Positions 52,287 through 61,019 of a stretch of DNA of 64,000 bases are shown piece by piece. Below the pieces are notes generated by a model, which saw nothing but the letters and a program-made list of their open reading frames with translations, had not been told where the DNA came from and did no database searches. Position 1 is the first letter of the stretch. Each line of letters starts with the position of its first letter. This DNA comes from Mycobacterium interjectum (lineage in GTDB: Bacteria; Actinomycetota; Actinomycetes; Mycobacteriales; Mycobacteriaceae). A program made the translations under genes and the position numbers. Location: assembly GCA_002102225.1 (NCBI GenBank), contig LQPB01000092.1, positions 124,001-188,000 on the forward strand, written 5' to 3'.

Positions 52287-53375
52287 TCAGTACACGCCCT
52301 CGATGACGGCCTCACCGTCGAAGGTGGTGACCGGCCGCACCGCGCTGACGGAGTCACTGAGCTGTCCCGCCGGGCCCGGCATTCGGATGGCCAGATCGCG
52401 CTCCAGGTTGTTCGGGATGAACATTCCCTTGCTGATGTGGTTCATCACCACTTGGCCCGGCTGCCCGTAGGGCACCGGTTCTCCGGTATCGGGATCGACC
52501 ACCCAGAACACGACGTACGGTGTGCGCGGGTCGAATACGAACGAGCCGTCGTCGGCGATTCGGGTGACCGCTTGCGAGAGCACCATGGTGCTGCCGAAGG
52601 CCATGGTGATCGTCGTGTCGGGGAAGATCTCGCGAAGCAAGTCGAGTGTGTCGGCGTCCACATGCGCGCCGCTGAGCAACAGGTAGCGGATCTTGTCGTT
52701 CACCAAGTCGACCACGCGATCGCTGCGGGCGATGGCCTCGAGCAGCGGCGGGGTCGTGTGCAGATTGGCGACGTTCTGCGTCTGGAGCACCCACACGGCT
52801 TGCTCGATGACATGGTCGACATAGGCCGCCACTTCGGCGGCCGCGTTGCGCGCCGCGAGTTTTTTCACCCACCGGGGGTCGAGATCGACCGCGTGGAAGG
52901 CCGCGCCCAGCCGCTCGGAGACCAACCGGGAGAAGTAACCAACGCCGTGTGGGCCGCCGGGCATCAGGCACAGGAAGCCCTGACCGCGGACAAAGCCGCC
53001 CGTGGCGAAGTCCTCGGTTTGCCACTGCACCACCTGCGCGATCCAGTCCGGCAGCTGCGCGGTCCGTTTCGGAGCCCCGGTGGTGCCGCCGGATTCGAAT
53101 ATCTGGGGCACCGGCGGGGATGAGCCATAGCCGCGCGGAACGAGGTCCTCCACCGGCACATCGCGCAATTCGTTGACGAGGTTGGGGAACAGGCGGAGAT
53201 CCGCGAAGCTTTTGACCTCGGTCAGCGGGTCGAAGTCCAGGGTGCGGGCGGTCCGCAGCCAGAACGACGACCCGGTGTCCGCGCCGAAGTGCCAGGCTAT
53301 CGCGGCGGCCAGATAGGCCTCGGGGTCGTGAATCGGAACCGATCGGGGAACGTCCAGCAGCGAAAAATCGCCCAT
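52287..53375 (-). CDS. LuxE-like acyl-protein synthetase / PaaK-type AMP ligase
   Basis: The protein has 362 aa from ATG 53375. It is an ANL-related enzyme lacking a full C-terminal domain. A Gly-rich ATP loop FESGGTTGAPKRTA lies near residue 115, followed by LLSGAHVD and TMAFGSTMVLS. LuxE activates fatty acids as acyl-AMP and passes them to itself and LuxC. Length (LuxE about 370 aa) and the LuxC-like neighbour support this role; phenylacetate-CoA ligase-like enzymes are the other candidate. The open frame to 53480 adds an implausible Arg-rich leader. Confidence 0.78.
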   Translation of the reverse strand: MGDFSLLDVPRSVPIHDPEAYLAAAIAWHFGADTGSSFWLRTARTLDFDPLTEVKSFADLRLFPNLVNELRDVPVEDLVPRGYGSSPPVPQIFESGGTTGAPKRTAQLPDWIAQVVQWQTEDFATGGFVRGQGFLCLMPGGPHGVGYFSRLVSERLGAAFHAVDLDPRWVKKLAARNAAAEVAAYVDHVIEQAVWVLQTQNVANLHTTPPLLEAIARSDRVVDLVNDKIRYLLLSGAHVDADTLDLLREIFPDTTITMAFGSTMVLSQAVTRIADDGSFVFDPRTPYVVFWVVDPDTGEPVPYGQPGQVVMNHISKGMFIPNNLERDLAIRMPGPAGQLSDSVSAVRPVTTFDGEAVIEGVY

Positions 53376-53486
53376 GCCGACGATCCTGTCACAGGACCGG
53401 CCCCGCAACCGGGTGCGCCGGAGGCCGGGCACACGGGCGGTGAACGTTGGCCCACGCCGCGGGAAACGCGTTGTGGCCAACCGGTT

Positions 53487-54272
53487 TCAGCGCTCGCGCG
53501 CCTGCCGGAGGGCTTCGGTGATCGCCTCGTTGAAGGCGGGGAAGGCCTCGTCGTAACGACCCTCGCGTTCGGCGAACCGCAAGGGCTTGACCCGCTCCAC
53601 GATGATCTCGTCGGCGTCGGGCTGCGTCTCCAACAGGCTGATCGTCTCGGCGATGTACTCGTCCAACGGCATCGCCCTGGGGTCGCTGGCGTCAAAGCCC
53701 CGCCCACGCTGCAGCCCCGTCTGCAGGTGCGGTGGAATGATCTCGATCACCTGCACCGCGGTCCCGCGAAGCTGGAAACGCAGCGACTCGGTGTAGGAAT
53801 GCAGCGCCGCTTTGGTCGCGCAATACGTCGGCGTGACGGCGCTGGGCATGAAGGCCAGGCCCGAAGTGACGTTGAGGATGGCCGCCCGCGGCTTCTTCAG
53901 CAGCGACGGCAGCAACGCCGCCGTGAGCCGGATCGGGCCCAGCAGATTGATCGCGACCGTCAGCTCCGCGACACTGGGGCCGGTCGTGGTGAGGTCCTCG
54001 AAGCGCTGCACCCCCGCGTTGTTGATGACGACGTTGAGGTCCGGGTAGAGGTCGGTCACCTCGGTGCCGAACCGGCGGATGTCGGCGGGGTCGCCCTGAT
54101 CCAGCGACAGCGTCCGGATGCCCGGGTTGGCGTCGGCGACGGCCCGCAGCGGCTCGCGCCGCCGGCCCGCGATGACCACCGTGTTGCCGAGCCGGTGGAG
54201 CGCCTCGGCAAGGCCGCGGCCGATTCCGCTGCCGCCGCCGGTCACCAACACCGTATTGCCCGTCATCTGCAT
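53487..54272 (-). CDS. DltE-type short-chain oxidoreductase
   Basis: The protein has 261 aa from ATG 54272, preceded by GGAGGGGAG. SDR motifs are VLVTGGGSGIGRGLAEAL, NNAGVQRFED, NVTSGLAF, and TYCATKAALHSY. The early arrangement resembles DltE-like SDRs that often accompany acyl or alcohol substrates. It lies 31 bases after the LysR gene on the same strand and 111 bases before the LuxE-like gene. So it may be co-controlled with the acyl reductase pair, perhaps reducing the aldehyde to an alcohol. That is inference. Confidence 0.88.
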   Translation of the reverse strand: MQMTGNTVLVTGGGSGIGRGLAEALHRLGNTVVIAGRRREPLRAVADANPGIRTLSLDQGDPADIRRFGTEVTDLYPDLNVVINNAGVQRFEDLTTTGPSVAELTVAINLLGPIRLTAALLPSLLKKPRAAILNVTSGLAFMPSAVTPTYCATKAALHSYTESLRFQLRGTAVQVIEIIPPHLQTGLQRGRGFDASDPRAMPLDEYIAETISLLETQPDADEIIVERVKPLRFAEREGRYDEAFPAFNEAITEALRQARER

Positions 54273-54303
54273 TGCCGCTCCCCTCCGTCCAATCAGTACT
54301 GTC

Positions 54304-55227
54304 TCACTTTCGTCGTTTCGGGGGCCGCTGGGTAGAGCCGATGACCGTGCGGACGACCTGGCGAAGCCAGCGGTGCGACGGATCTTCGTCGACACGCGGG
54401 TGCCATACCGCGTAGAACTGCACGTCACCCAGCTCGCGGGGCGCGCCGAGCACGCGGACGGGCGCCGCGCCGGCAAATTGCTCGACCTGCCGAGCCGGAA
54501 CGGTCAGCACCAGCTCGGTGCCGGGCAGCACGGCGGTGCCCACGACGTGGTACGGCACGACCACGGCGACCCGACGGCGCACGTCGCGCGCCTCCAAGGC
54601 CTGGTCGAGGCTGGGCTGACCGAGGTCGATGCTCACATGCGGCCACCGCAGGTATTGCGCCAGTGACACCGATGCGCGCGCCGCAAGCGGGTGGTCGGCT
54701 GCCACCACGCAGACGAACCGGTCGGTGAAAAGGTGCCGGCTGCTGTATCCGTCGGGTGCCGCGCGGCCGCGGATCACCAGGTCGGTCGTCCCGGCGTCCA
54801 GCCTGTCGAACACGCGCGCGTCGAGGGGCTCACACGTCACCGTCGCGTTGGGCGATCCGGTCAGGATCCGCCGGATGAGCTCGGGGCCGAACGCCGAGGC
54901 GGTGTAGTCGCTGAGCGCCAGCCGAAACGACGGGGCCGCGGTGGCCGGGTCGAAGGCCTCGGCGGCGAAGAGCTGGTCGAGCTCGGTGACCACGGTCGCC
55001 AACTGCGCCCGGATGCGCTGCGCGCGCGGCGTCAGCGAGTACCCGTCGGGCCCGCGGACCAGCAGCTCGTCGCCGAAGTGCCGTCGCAACCGCTGCAGGG
55101 CCCGGCTCATCGCGGGCTGGCTGAGCGCCACCCGGTCGGCCGCGCGCGAGACGTGGCGCTCCTCGAGGAGCGCCACCAGGGGCGGCAGCAGATTCAGATC
55201 GACGCGGTCAATATGCGCCGGGTGCAT
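54304..55227 (-). CDS. LysR-family transcription regulator
   Basis: The protein has 307 aa. The winged helix at residues 8-65 reads DLNLLPPLVALLEERHVSRAADRV (key word SRAA) and SQPAMSRALQRLR. The effector domain starts near residue 90 (FRLALSDYTASAFG). This is the NodD/PcpR-like subgroup, often activators of aromatic or acyl catabolic genes. It diverges from the amidohydrolase gene (89 bases) and precedes the SDR-LuxE-LuxC run on its own strand. Both are plausible targets. Confidence 0.9.
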   Translation of the reverse strand: MHPAHIDRVDLNLLPPLVALLEERHVSRAADRVALSQPAMSRALQRLRRHFGDELLVRGPDGYSLTPRAQRIRAQLATVVTELDQLFAAEAFDPATAAPSFRLALSDYTASAFGPELIRRILTGSPNATVTCEPLDARVFDRLDAGTTDLVIRGRAAPDGYSSRHLFTDRFVCVVAADHPLAARASVSLAQYLRWPHVSIDLGQPSLDQALEARDVRRRVAVVVPYHVVGTAVLPGTELVLTVPARQVEQFAGAAPVRVLGAPRELGDVQFYAVWHPRVDEDPSHRWLRQVVRTVIGSTQRPPKRRK

Positions 55228-55315
55228 ACCAACGATGCTAACTATTCATTTCACAAATATGTCGGTGCGGCGCAGAGTTGGGCAGAAGCATCCGCGACGA
55301 CAGTGAGGAAGGCCG

Positions 55316-56293
55316 ATGCGCTACATCGCCTTGGAGGAAGCGTTTTTCATTCCGGAGTTGGCCGATCTCGGGCCGGCGCACCGCCAGCTGATGCGGCTGC
55401 TGCGGCCCGAATTCGGCGAGCGGTATGAACGCCGGCTGCCCGACTTCACCGAATACCGCCTGTCGGAGATGGACGACGCCGGCATCGACATCCAAGTGCT
55501 GTCACTGACATCGCCGGGCCTGCAAGTCGAGCTCGACGCGGAACGGGCGCGCGAGAACGCGCGGTTCGCCAACGACTACCTGGCGAAAGTGATTGCCCAA
55601 CAACCCGATCGGTTCCGTGGGTTCGCCGCGCTGCCACTGCAGGACCCTGCCGCTGCGGCCAGGGAACTCGAGCGCGCCGTCAGCCAGGATGGGCTGTGCG
55701 GGGCGCTGGTCAACGACTGCATCAGCGGCCCGGGCGGGCGTTATCTGGACGCGCCCGCGTACGACGAACTGTGGTCCGCGGTGGAATCCCTTGGCGTGCC
55801 GCTCTATTTGCACCCCGGCTCGCCACCGGCCGATCGGTGGCGCGTCATTGACGGCCGACCGGAACTCTATGGGGCGACCTGGAGTTGGGCGGCTGAGGTG
55901 AGCGGGCACGCGTTGCGGCTGCTGTTCGGTGGCGTGTTCGACCGGCATCCGGGAGCGACGCTGATCTTGGGCCACATGGGTGAGTTCTTGCCGTTTCAGC
56001 GCAGCCGGCTGGACTCCCGCCACGCCACCATCGCCACGTCCACTCCGCTGCAGCGCGCGCCGTCGGCGTACCTCGGCACCAACATCGTCTTCACCAACAG
56101 CGGGGTGTTCTCCCCGGCTGTCATGCTGGGAGCGGTGCTGGAGGTCGGCGCCGACGCCGTGATGTTTTCCGTCGACTATCCCTACGAGTCCTCGCACGAG
56201 GCGGTGCAGGGTTTCGAGCGGACCACGCTGTCGGCCGCCGACAAGGAGAAAATCGCGCACGGCAACGCCGAACGGCTGCTGCGCATCGGCTAA
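55316..56293 (+). CDS. Amidohydrolase family 2 protein (ACMSD-like)
   Basis: The protein has 325 aa; GAGGAAGG precedes ATG 55316. It is an ACMSD/LigW-type TIM barrel: N-terminal RYIALEEAF, where the usual HxH is replaced by EEAF as in 2,6-dihydroxybenzoate decarboxylase relatives. YLHPGSPP carries a metal His, LILGHMGEFLPF another, and FSVDYPYES the metal Asp. Family enzymes are metal-dependent decarboxylases or hydrolases of aromatic acids. The divergent LysR is the likely controller. It overlaps the convergent DUF2236 gene stop. Confidence 0.88.
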   Translation: MRYIALEEAFFIPELADLGPAHRQLMRLLRPEFGERYERRLPDFTEYRLSEMDDAGIDIQVLSLTSPGLQVELDAERARENARFANDYLAKVIAQQPDRFRGFAALPLQDPAAAARELERAVSQDGLCGALVNDCISGPGGRYLDAPAYDELWSAVESLGVPLYLHPGSPPADRWRVIDGRPELYGATWSWAAEVSGHALRLLFGGVFDRHPGATLILGHMGEFLPFQRSRLDSRHATIATSTPLQRAPSAYLGTNIVFTNSGVFSPAVMLGAVLEVGADAVMFSVDYPYESSHEAVQGFERTTLSAADKEKIAHGNAERLLRIG

Positions 56294-57216
56294 GCCGCGT
56301 GGTTGTGGAGGCGGCGCGGGTCGACGCCCGCGCGGCGCCACGCCTGGGCGGCCCAGGGCAGGTAAATGCACGCCAGCGGAAGCTGGTTGATGAGCGGATT
56401 GAGCGTGCGGACAACGGCGGCGAAACGCTGGAATCGCTTCTCTTTCTTAGCATCCCATTCCAGCTGGCACACCTCGCGCATCTGCTGCGGCAGCGTCCCC
56501 ACCAACACCAGGCGGGTGTAGGCGTTGAGCGGCGCGGACAGGATCTTCCAGAGCGGCCTGGGAATCCAGCGCGGGCCCGGTATGCCTTTTCGGATGTAGC
56601 CGGTGCCGTACAGGACGGTCTTGTGCGGGACGAACCGCTCGAGCATCTCGTCCCAGTAGGCGACGAACTCGTCGTAGGTCTGCGGCTGCCCGCGGTCGCT
56701 GACGCCGTAGAGGCCGTACCACACCTTGCCCTCGTTGAAGATCCGTTCCTTTTCCGCGCGCGACAGCCGGCGGATGAACGTGTCGGTCGTGTAGATCACC
56801 TGGTCGACGAACGTGGCGTGTGCCCAGTAGAACAACTCCGGGTTGAGCGCGTGATACCGGGAGCCGTCGCTGACGGTGCCCTTGATCGGCTTGTGGAAAT
56901 CCCGGACCTTGCGTCCCCACTCGTGCGGGTCGTCGGAGTAGACGGTCTTCATCAGCGGCGGGGCGGTTCGCTTGGCGCGGCCCAGCGTGTCACTGAATAT
57001 CACCGAGTGATCCAACACGCCCTGGGCGAGCTGCTCGATGCAGTTCTCGACGCCGGCGGTGCGCTGGAACCCGAAGAATTGGGTGCGGTGGTCGCCGTAG
57101 AACTTCCAGATCAACGATTCGGGCCCCAGCCGGGGCGCGGCCTGCGCCATCGCGTCGTCAAGGGGCATGGGCACGGCCTCCCGGACGCCCGTGTCGAAAT
57201 CCCGCTGCGCCGTCAT
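56290..57216 (-). CDS. DUF2236 (MpaB/latex-clearing-like) oxygenase domain protein
   Basis: The protein has 308 aa. Features of DUF2236/oxygenase MpaB are KFYGDHRTQFFGFQRT near the N-terminus, SVIFSDTLGRAKRT, DFHKPIKG, and the helix HALNPELFYWAHATFVDQ, whose His residues are expected to bind heme b. An YLPWAAQ segment lies at the end. Characterised relatives are heme-dependent oxygenases (rubber cleavage, mycophenolate pathway). Mycobacteria hold many copies of unknown role. It diverges from a TetR regulator, which probably controls it. It is convergent with the amidohydrolase gene (stops overlap by four bases). Confidence 0.87.
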   Translation of the reverse strand: MTAQRDFDTGVREAVPMPLDDAMAQAAPRLGPESLIWKFYGDHRTQFFGFQRTAGVENCIEQLAQGVLDHSVIFSDTLGRAKRTAPPLMKTVYSDDPHEWGRKVRDFHKPIKGTVSDGSRYHALNPELFYWAHATFVDQVIYTTDTFIRRLSRAEKERIFNEGKVWYGLYGVSDRGQPQTYDEFVAYWDEMLERFVPHKTVLYGTGYIRKGIPGPRWIPRPLWKILSAPLNAYTRLVLVGTLPQQMREVCQLEWDAKKEKRFQRFAAVVRTLNPLINQLPLACIYLPWAAQAWRRAGVDPRRLHNHAA

Positions 57217-57260
57217 ACCGCCCCTCAGCCTCCGCCCCTACATGGTTGTGAACCAGAGAA

Positions 57261-57278
57261 ACAAATGCGTATCTTTGT
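57261..57278. promoter_or_regulatory. Candidate TetR operator between DUF2236 and tetR
   Basis: ACAAA and TTTGT face each other with an 8-base spacer (ACAAATGCGTATCTTTGT) in the 102-base divergent promoter region. TetR regulators usually bind such palindromes beside their own gene. Confidence 0.45.
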
Positions 57279-57318
57279 GTCAAATTGTCGTGCCTCACCT
57301 CCCGCGAAGGTCTGATCC

Positions 57319-57912
57319 ATGCCGAACCACAGCCTCGACGAGGATCTAGGCGGGATGACCGATCTCGAGCGCACCATCCTGGATACCGCGCGGGCGGTCT
57401 TCGAGACCTACGGCGTGCGTCGGGCGAACATCGAGGACGTCGCCGCCCGGGCCGGCGTCAGCCGCAGCACCATCTACCGGCGTTTTCCGACCAAGGACGT
57501 CTTATTCGAGCACGTGGTGCGCCGTGAGGCCGAGGCGTTCTTCGGGACGCTGGACCAGGCCACCTCGGGCTGTGACCCGCAGCAGGCCGTGATCGAGGCG
57601 TTCGCGCTCGGGGTGCGCCTCGTGCAGGATTCGCCGCTATATTCGCGGATCGCAGAGAGCGAGCCCGAGCTGCTCGGCATGTTTTCCCGATCCCAGGCCT
57701 TTCCGATCGGGCAATTCGCCGATGGAATCGCCCGCACCCTGCGGCGCTGCGGGGCCGACGTCACGGAGCCCGACCTGGCCGACATCGCCGACATCCTGCT
57801 GCGGGTCGCCCTGGGCATCATCGTCTTTCCCACCGACCGACTCGACATCTCAAACGAAGCGGCTGTGCGGGACTACGCGGCCCGCTACCTGGTCCCGATC
57901 ATCGGGCGATAG
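57319..57912 (+). CDS. TetR-family regulator
   Basis: The protein has 197 aa. A TetR N-terminal HTH spans residues 15-60: LDTARAVFETYGVRRANIEDVAARAG (key words FETYG and IEDVA), then VSRSTIYRRFPTKDVLF. The C-terminal helical ligand domain is typical in length. ATG 57319 is followed by an in-frame ATG 13 codons later, which could be used instead. It likely represses the divergent DUF2236 gene and itself. Confidence 0.9.
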   Translation: MPNHSLDEDLGGMTDLERTILDTARAVFETYGVRRANIEDVAARAGVSRSTIYRRFPTKDVLFEHVVRREAEAFFGTLDQATSGCDPQQAVIEAFALGVRLVQDSPLYSRIAESEPELLGMFSRSQAFPIGQFADGIARTLRRCGADVTEPDLADIADILLRVALGIIVFPTDRLDISNEAAVRDYAARYLVPIIGR

Positions 57913-57948
57913 CGGGGTTGGTGTTGCCGGGTTGTCGGTGCTCTGAAT

Positions 57949-57954
57949 TAGCCT
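57949..57954 (+). promoter_or_regulatory. Probable -10 box (TAGCCT), leaderless cyclase gene
   Basis: TAGCCT fits TANNNT and ends seven bases before GTG 57962, with no ribosome binding site between. The gene lies only 49 bases after tetR but seems to have its own start. Confidence 0.4.
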
Positions 57955-57961
57955 GATAGCC

Positions 57962-59347
57962 GTGGCTGGGTTTTCTGGCACACCCCGCACCCGCTACGCC
58001 AGTTGCGGCGACACGGACATCGCCTACCAGGTGTTCGGCGATGGGCCGATCGACCTGGTGCTGCTGCCCGGGCCGTCCATTCCGATCGACTCGGTCGACG
58101 CCGAGCCTTCGATGTACCGCTTTCACCGGCGGCTGGCGTCGTTCGCGCGGGTCATCCGGCTGGACCAGCGCGGCATCGGGCTGTCGTCCCGCGTCCCCTC
58201 GATCGACGTGATCGGGCCGAAGTTCTGGGCGAAGGACGTCGTCTCGGTCATGAATGCGGTGGGAAGCGATCGTGCCACGATCGTGGCGCCGGGCTTCACC
58301 TCGATGACCGCGCTCACGCTGGCGGCCGACTACCCCGAACGGGTGAGCAGCCTGGTCATCATCAACGGGGCGGCCCGCACCCTGTACGCGCCCGACTATC
58401 CGATGGGCGCCACGATCGAGACCCTCGACCCGTATACGACCCTCGCGATCGACCCGGACGCCGTCGACCAGGGCTTCGACATGCTCGGCATGATCGCTCC
58501 CAGCGTCGCCCGCGACGATGCCTTCCGCGCCTGGTGGGACGCCGCGGGCAACCGCGCCGCCTCGCCCAGCATGGCGCGCGCGATGATCCTGAGCATCCGG
58601 CGCGCCGACGTCCGCGACACGCTGCCGAGGATCGCCGCACCGACGCTGATCCTGCATCGCGCCGAATCCGACTTCACACCGATAGCGCACGGCCGGTACC
58701 TCGCCGAGAACATCGCCGGGTCGCGCTTCGTGGAGCTGCCGGGTGCGGACACCCTCTACTGGGTCGGCAACACCGGGCCGATGCTCGACGAGATCGAAGA
58801 GTTCATCACCGGCATGCGGGGTGGTTCCGACGCCGAGCGCCTGCTGACCACAATCGTGTTCACCGACATCGTCGGCTCGACGGAACGGGCGGCCGAACTC
58901 GGCGACGTTCGGTGGCGCGATCTGCTGGACAACCACGACACCATCATTCGCCACGAACTGCAGCGGTTCGGGGGCCATGAAGTCAACACCGCGGGCGACG
59001 GATTCGTCGCCACGTTCTCCAGCCCCAGCGCCGCGCTCGCCTGCGCCGACGACATCGTCGATGCGGTGCGGGTGCTGGGCATCGAGGTGCGGGTGGGCAT
59101 CCACGCCGGCGAGGTCGAGGTGCGTGGCGCCTTGAAGAAGGATATTGCCGGGATGGCCGTGCACATCGGTGCGCGGGTGGCGGCGCTCGCCGAAGCCAGC
59201 GAGGTGCTGGTCTCCTCGACGGTGCGCGACATCGTCACGGGCTCACACCACCGCTTCGCCGACCGCGGCGAGAGTGCGCTCAAAGGTGTCCCGGGCCACT
59301 GGCGCCTCCACGCCCTACAGCGCGAGCGCGCCGCCGTCAGGCGGTAA
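57962..59347 (+). CDS. Alpha/beta-hydrolase-like and class III adenylate cyclase fusion (Rv1900c/LipJ-type)
   Basis: The 461-aa product has an alpha/beta-hydrolase-fold N-terminus (about residues 1-275) and a class III cyclase C-terminus (about 290-455). Cyclase metal residues are Asp302 (FTDIVGST) and Asp346 (NTAGDG). The adenine-selecting Lys position is Asn342, and the transition-state Asn is His in AVHIGARV, as I recall for M. tuberculosis Rv1900c. In the hydrolase half the nucleophile elbow reads VAPGFTSM and the His region reads GADTLYW, so both Ser and His seem lost. That part may sense a ligand or pH and regulate cAMP synthesis. Confidence 0.88.
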   Translation: MAGFSGTPRTRYASCGDTDIAYQVFGDGPIDLVLLPGPSIPIDSVDAEPSMYRFHRRLASFARVIRLDQRGIGLSSRVPSIDVIGPKFWAKDVVSVMNAVGSDRATIVAPGFTSMTALTLAADYPERVSSLVIINGAARTLYAPDYPMGATIETLDPYTTLAIDPDAVDQGFDMLGMIAPSVARDDAFRAWWDAAGNRAASPSMARAMILSIRRADVRDTLPRIAAPTLILHRAESDFTPIAHGRYLAENIAGSRFVELPGADTLYWVGNTGPMLDEIEEFITGMRGGSDAERLLTTIVFTDIVGSTERAAELGDVRWRDLLDNHDTIIRHELQRFGGHEVNTAGDGFVATFSSPSAALACADDIVDAVRVLGIEVRVGIHAGEVEVRGALKKDIAGMAVHIGARVAALAEASEVLVSSTVRDIVTGSHHRFADRGESALKGVPGHWRLHALQRERAAVRR

Positions 59348-59461
59348 CCAACCCGACATCTGGAGACGGTCGACGCGGCCGTCGGCTCGGCTAGGCTGGC
59401 TCCTGGGTCGTGCAACCTCGACTGTTGTTCTACAGCTTCGCTTTTGATCGAAGGAGTACGC

Positions 59462-60208
59462 GTGACCGACGTGCACGTCTCGCTGTCGCCCGCGTTGCGC
59501 CGAGCGCTGGATCTGCTTGCCGATCCGCCGGCGCATCCGGACGTCAGCAAGGGCTACTTGGATCTGCTCGGCGCCGGTTCGGCCGAACAGGACGTCGTCC
59601 CGAAAAACACCGGCCCGATTCAGGCGGCATGGGCGTCGCCGATCGGGTCGATGCTGTACGACAACGCCCAGGCGCTGTCGCGCCGGCTGATCAGCGCGTG
59701 GCAGTTGCCCCTCGAGTGGCTGGACATCCCGCCGGGCGGCGTCGCGCTGGACATCGGGTCTGGCCCCGGCAATGTCACCGCGTCGCTGGCACGCGCGGCG
59801 GGCCCGGAGGGGGTGGCCCTGGGTGTCGATATCTCCGAGCCCATGCTCGCCCGCGCCGTGCGCAACGAGGCGGGCCCGCGGGTCGGCTTCATCAAGGCCG
59901 ATGCGCAGCGACTTCCGCTGCGCGACAACACCGTTGACGCGGTGATCTCGACCGCCGTGCTGCAGCTGGTCCCGAATCCAGCGGCCGCCCTGGCCGAGAT
60001 GGCGCGGGTGCTGCGCCCCGGCGGTCGGCTGGCCATCATGGTGCCCACCGTCGGAAGGGCCGCGCGGTTTTGGCGGAAACTGCCGAACGTCGGGGCGCAC
60101 GTGTTCGACGACGACGAAATCGGCGACATCCTGGAAAGCAACGGGTTCGCCAGCGTGCGCGTCAAGAACTACGGCACGTTTCAGTGGGTGCGCGGCAAGA
60201 ACGGCTGA
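59462..60208 (+). CDS. SAM-dependent class I methyltransferase
   Basis: The protein has 248 aa from GTG 59462, with AAGGAG at the right distance; ATG 59444 would be upstream of that site. Motif I is ALDIGSGPGNVTASLA near residue 100, then LGVDISEPML, FIKADAQRLPL (motif II region) and VLRPGGRLAIM. It is of the UbiE/Methyltransf_11 type acting on small molecules or lipids; the substrate is unknown. It converges on an SDR with only three bases between stops. Confidence 0.9.
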   Translation: MTDVHVSLSPALRRALDLLADPPAHPDVSKGYLDLLGAGSAEQDVVPKNTGPIQAAWASPIGSMLYDNAQALSRRLISAWQLPLEWLDIPPGGVALDIGSGPGNVTASLARAAGPEGVALGVDISEPMLARAVRNEAGPRVGFIKADAQRLPLRDNTVDAVISTAVLQLVPNPAAALAEMARVLRPGGRLAIMVPTVGRAARFWRKLPNVGAHVFDDDEIGDILESNGFASVRVKNYGTFQWVRGKNG

Positions 60209-60211
60209 GCC

Positions 60212-61018
60212 TCAGTCGCGCTTCATGGCCGGGTGCGCGCGGGCCAGCACCGGCAGCAGCCACTCCGGCGGCGCCACGCGGAAGAAGCCGGACGCGATCC
60301 GGTTGACCCGACCGGGGACGACGACGGCCTTGCCGGCCGCGAGCCCGTCGATGCCGGCCAGTGCGACCTTGTCGGCGGGAACCCACATCACCCGCGGCAG
60401 GGCAGATTCGGCTTCCTCCTTGGAAAAACCCGCCGCCTCCCCGAATCCCGTATCCACCGGCCCCGGGCACAGGGCTGTCGCGCTGACCCCGGTGCCGCGC
60501 AGCTCGCCGCGCAGGCTGTGGGTGTAGGACAACACGAACGCTTTCGCAGCGCCGTACGCCGCCTGGCCCGGCAGCGGACCGAACCCAGCGACCGACGCCA
60601 CGTTGAGCACGGCGCCGCGACGGCGCTCGACCATGCCCGGCAGGAACCTGCTGCACAGGTCCACCACGGCGGCCACATCGACCTCGATCAGGTTGACCTC
60701 TTGCTCCGGAACGGATTTCGCGACAAGTCCGAGCGTCGAGAACCCGGCGTTGTTGATCAGGATGTCCGGAACCAGGCCGAGCGCGCCGACGCGGTCCGGC
60801 AGGGCCGCCCGCGCGGTCCGGTCCGACAGGTCGGCGGGCAGGGGATGCGCGTGCCGGCCCAGCCGGCCGGCGAGCGCCTCGAGGCGGTCGGCGCTGCGGG
60901 CCACCAGCACCACCTGATAGCCGCGCCGGGCGAGGATCTCGGCGAACTGTTCGCCGATGCCGGATGAAGCGCCGGTGACGATGGCGGCGCGGTCGCTGCC
61001 CGGGGGTGGCAGGGCCAT
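60212..61018 (-). CDS. Short-chain dehydrogenase, DltE-like
   Basis: The protein has 268 aa. SDR motifs are AIVTGASSGIGEQFAEIL, NNAGFSTLG, NVASVAGF, and AYGAAKAFVLSY. C-terminal RVAPPEWLLPVLARAHP suggests a membrane-proximal end, as in SDRs acting on acyl lipids. ATG 61018 comes one base after the upstream START-like gene stop, so the two form a tight pair. Confidence 0.9.
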   Translation of the reverse strand: MALPPPGSDRAAIVTGASSGIGEQFAEILARRGYQVVLVARSADRLEALAGRLGRHAHPLPADLSDRTARAALPDRVGALGLVPDILINNAGFSTLGLVAKSVPEQEVNLIEVDVAAVVDLCSRFLPGMVERRRGAVLNVASVAGFGPLPGQAAYGAAKAFVLSYTHSLRGELRGTGVSATALCPGPVDTGFGEAAGFSKEEAESALPRVMWVPADKVALAGIDGLAAGKAVVVPGRVNRIASGFFRVAPPEWLLPVLARAHPAMKRD

Positions 61019-61019
61019 G

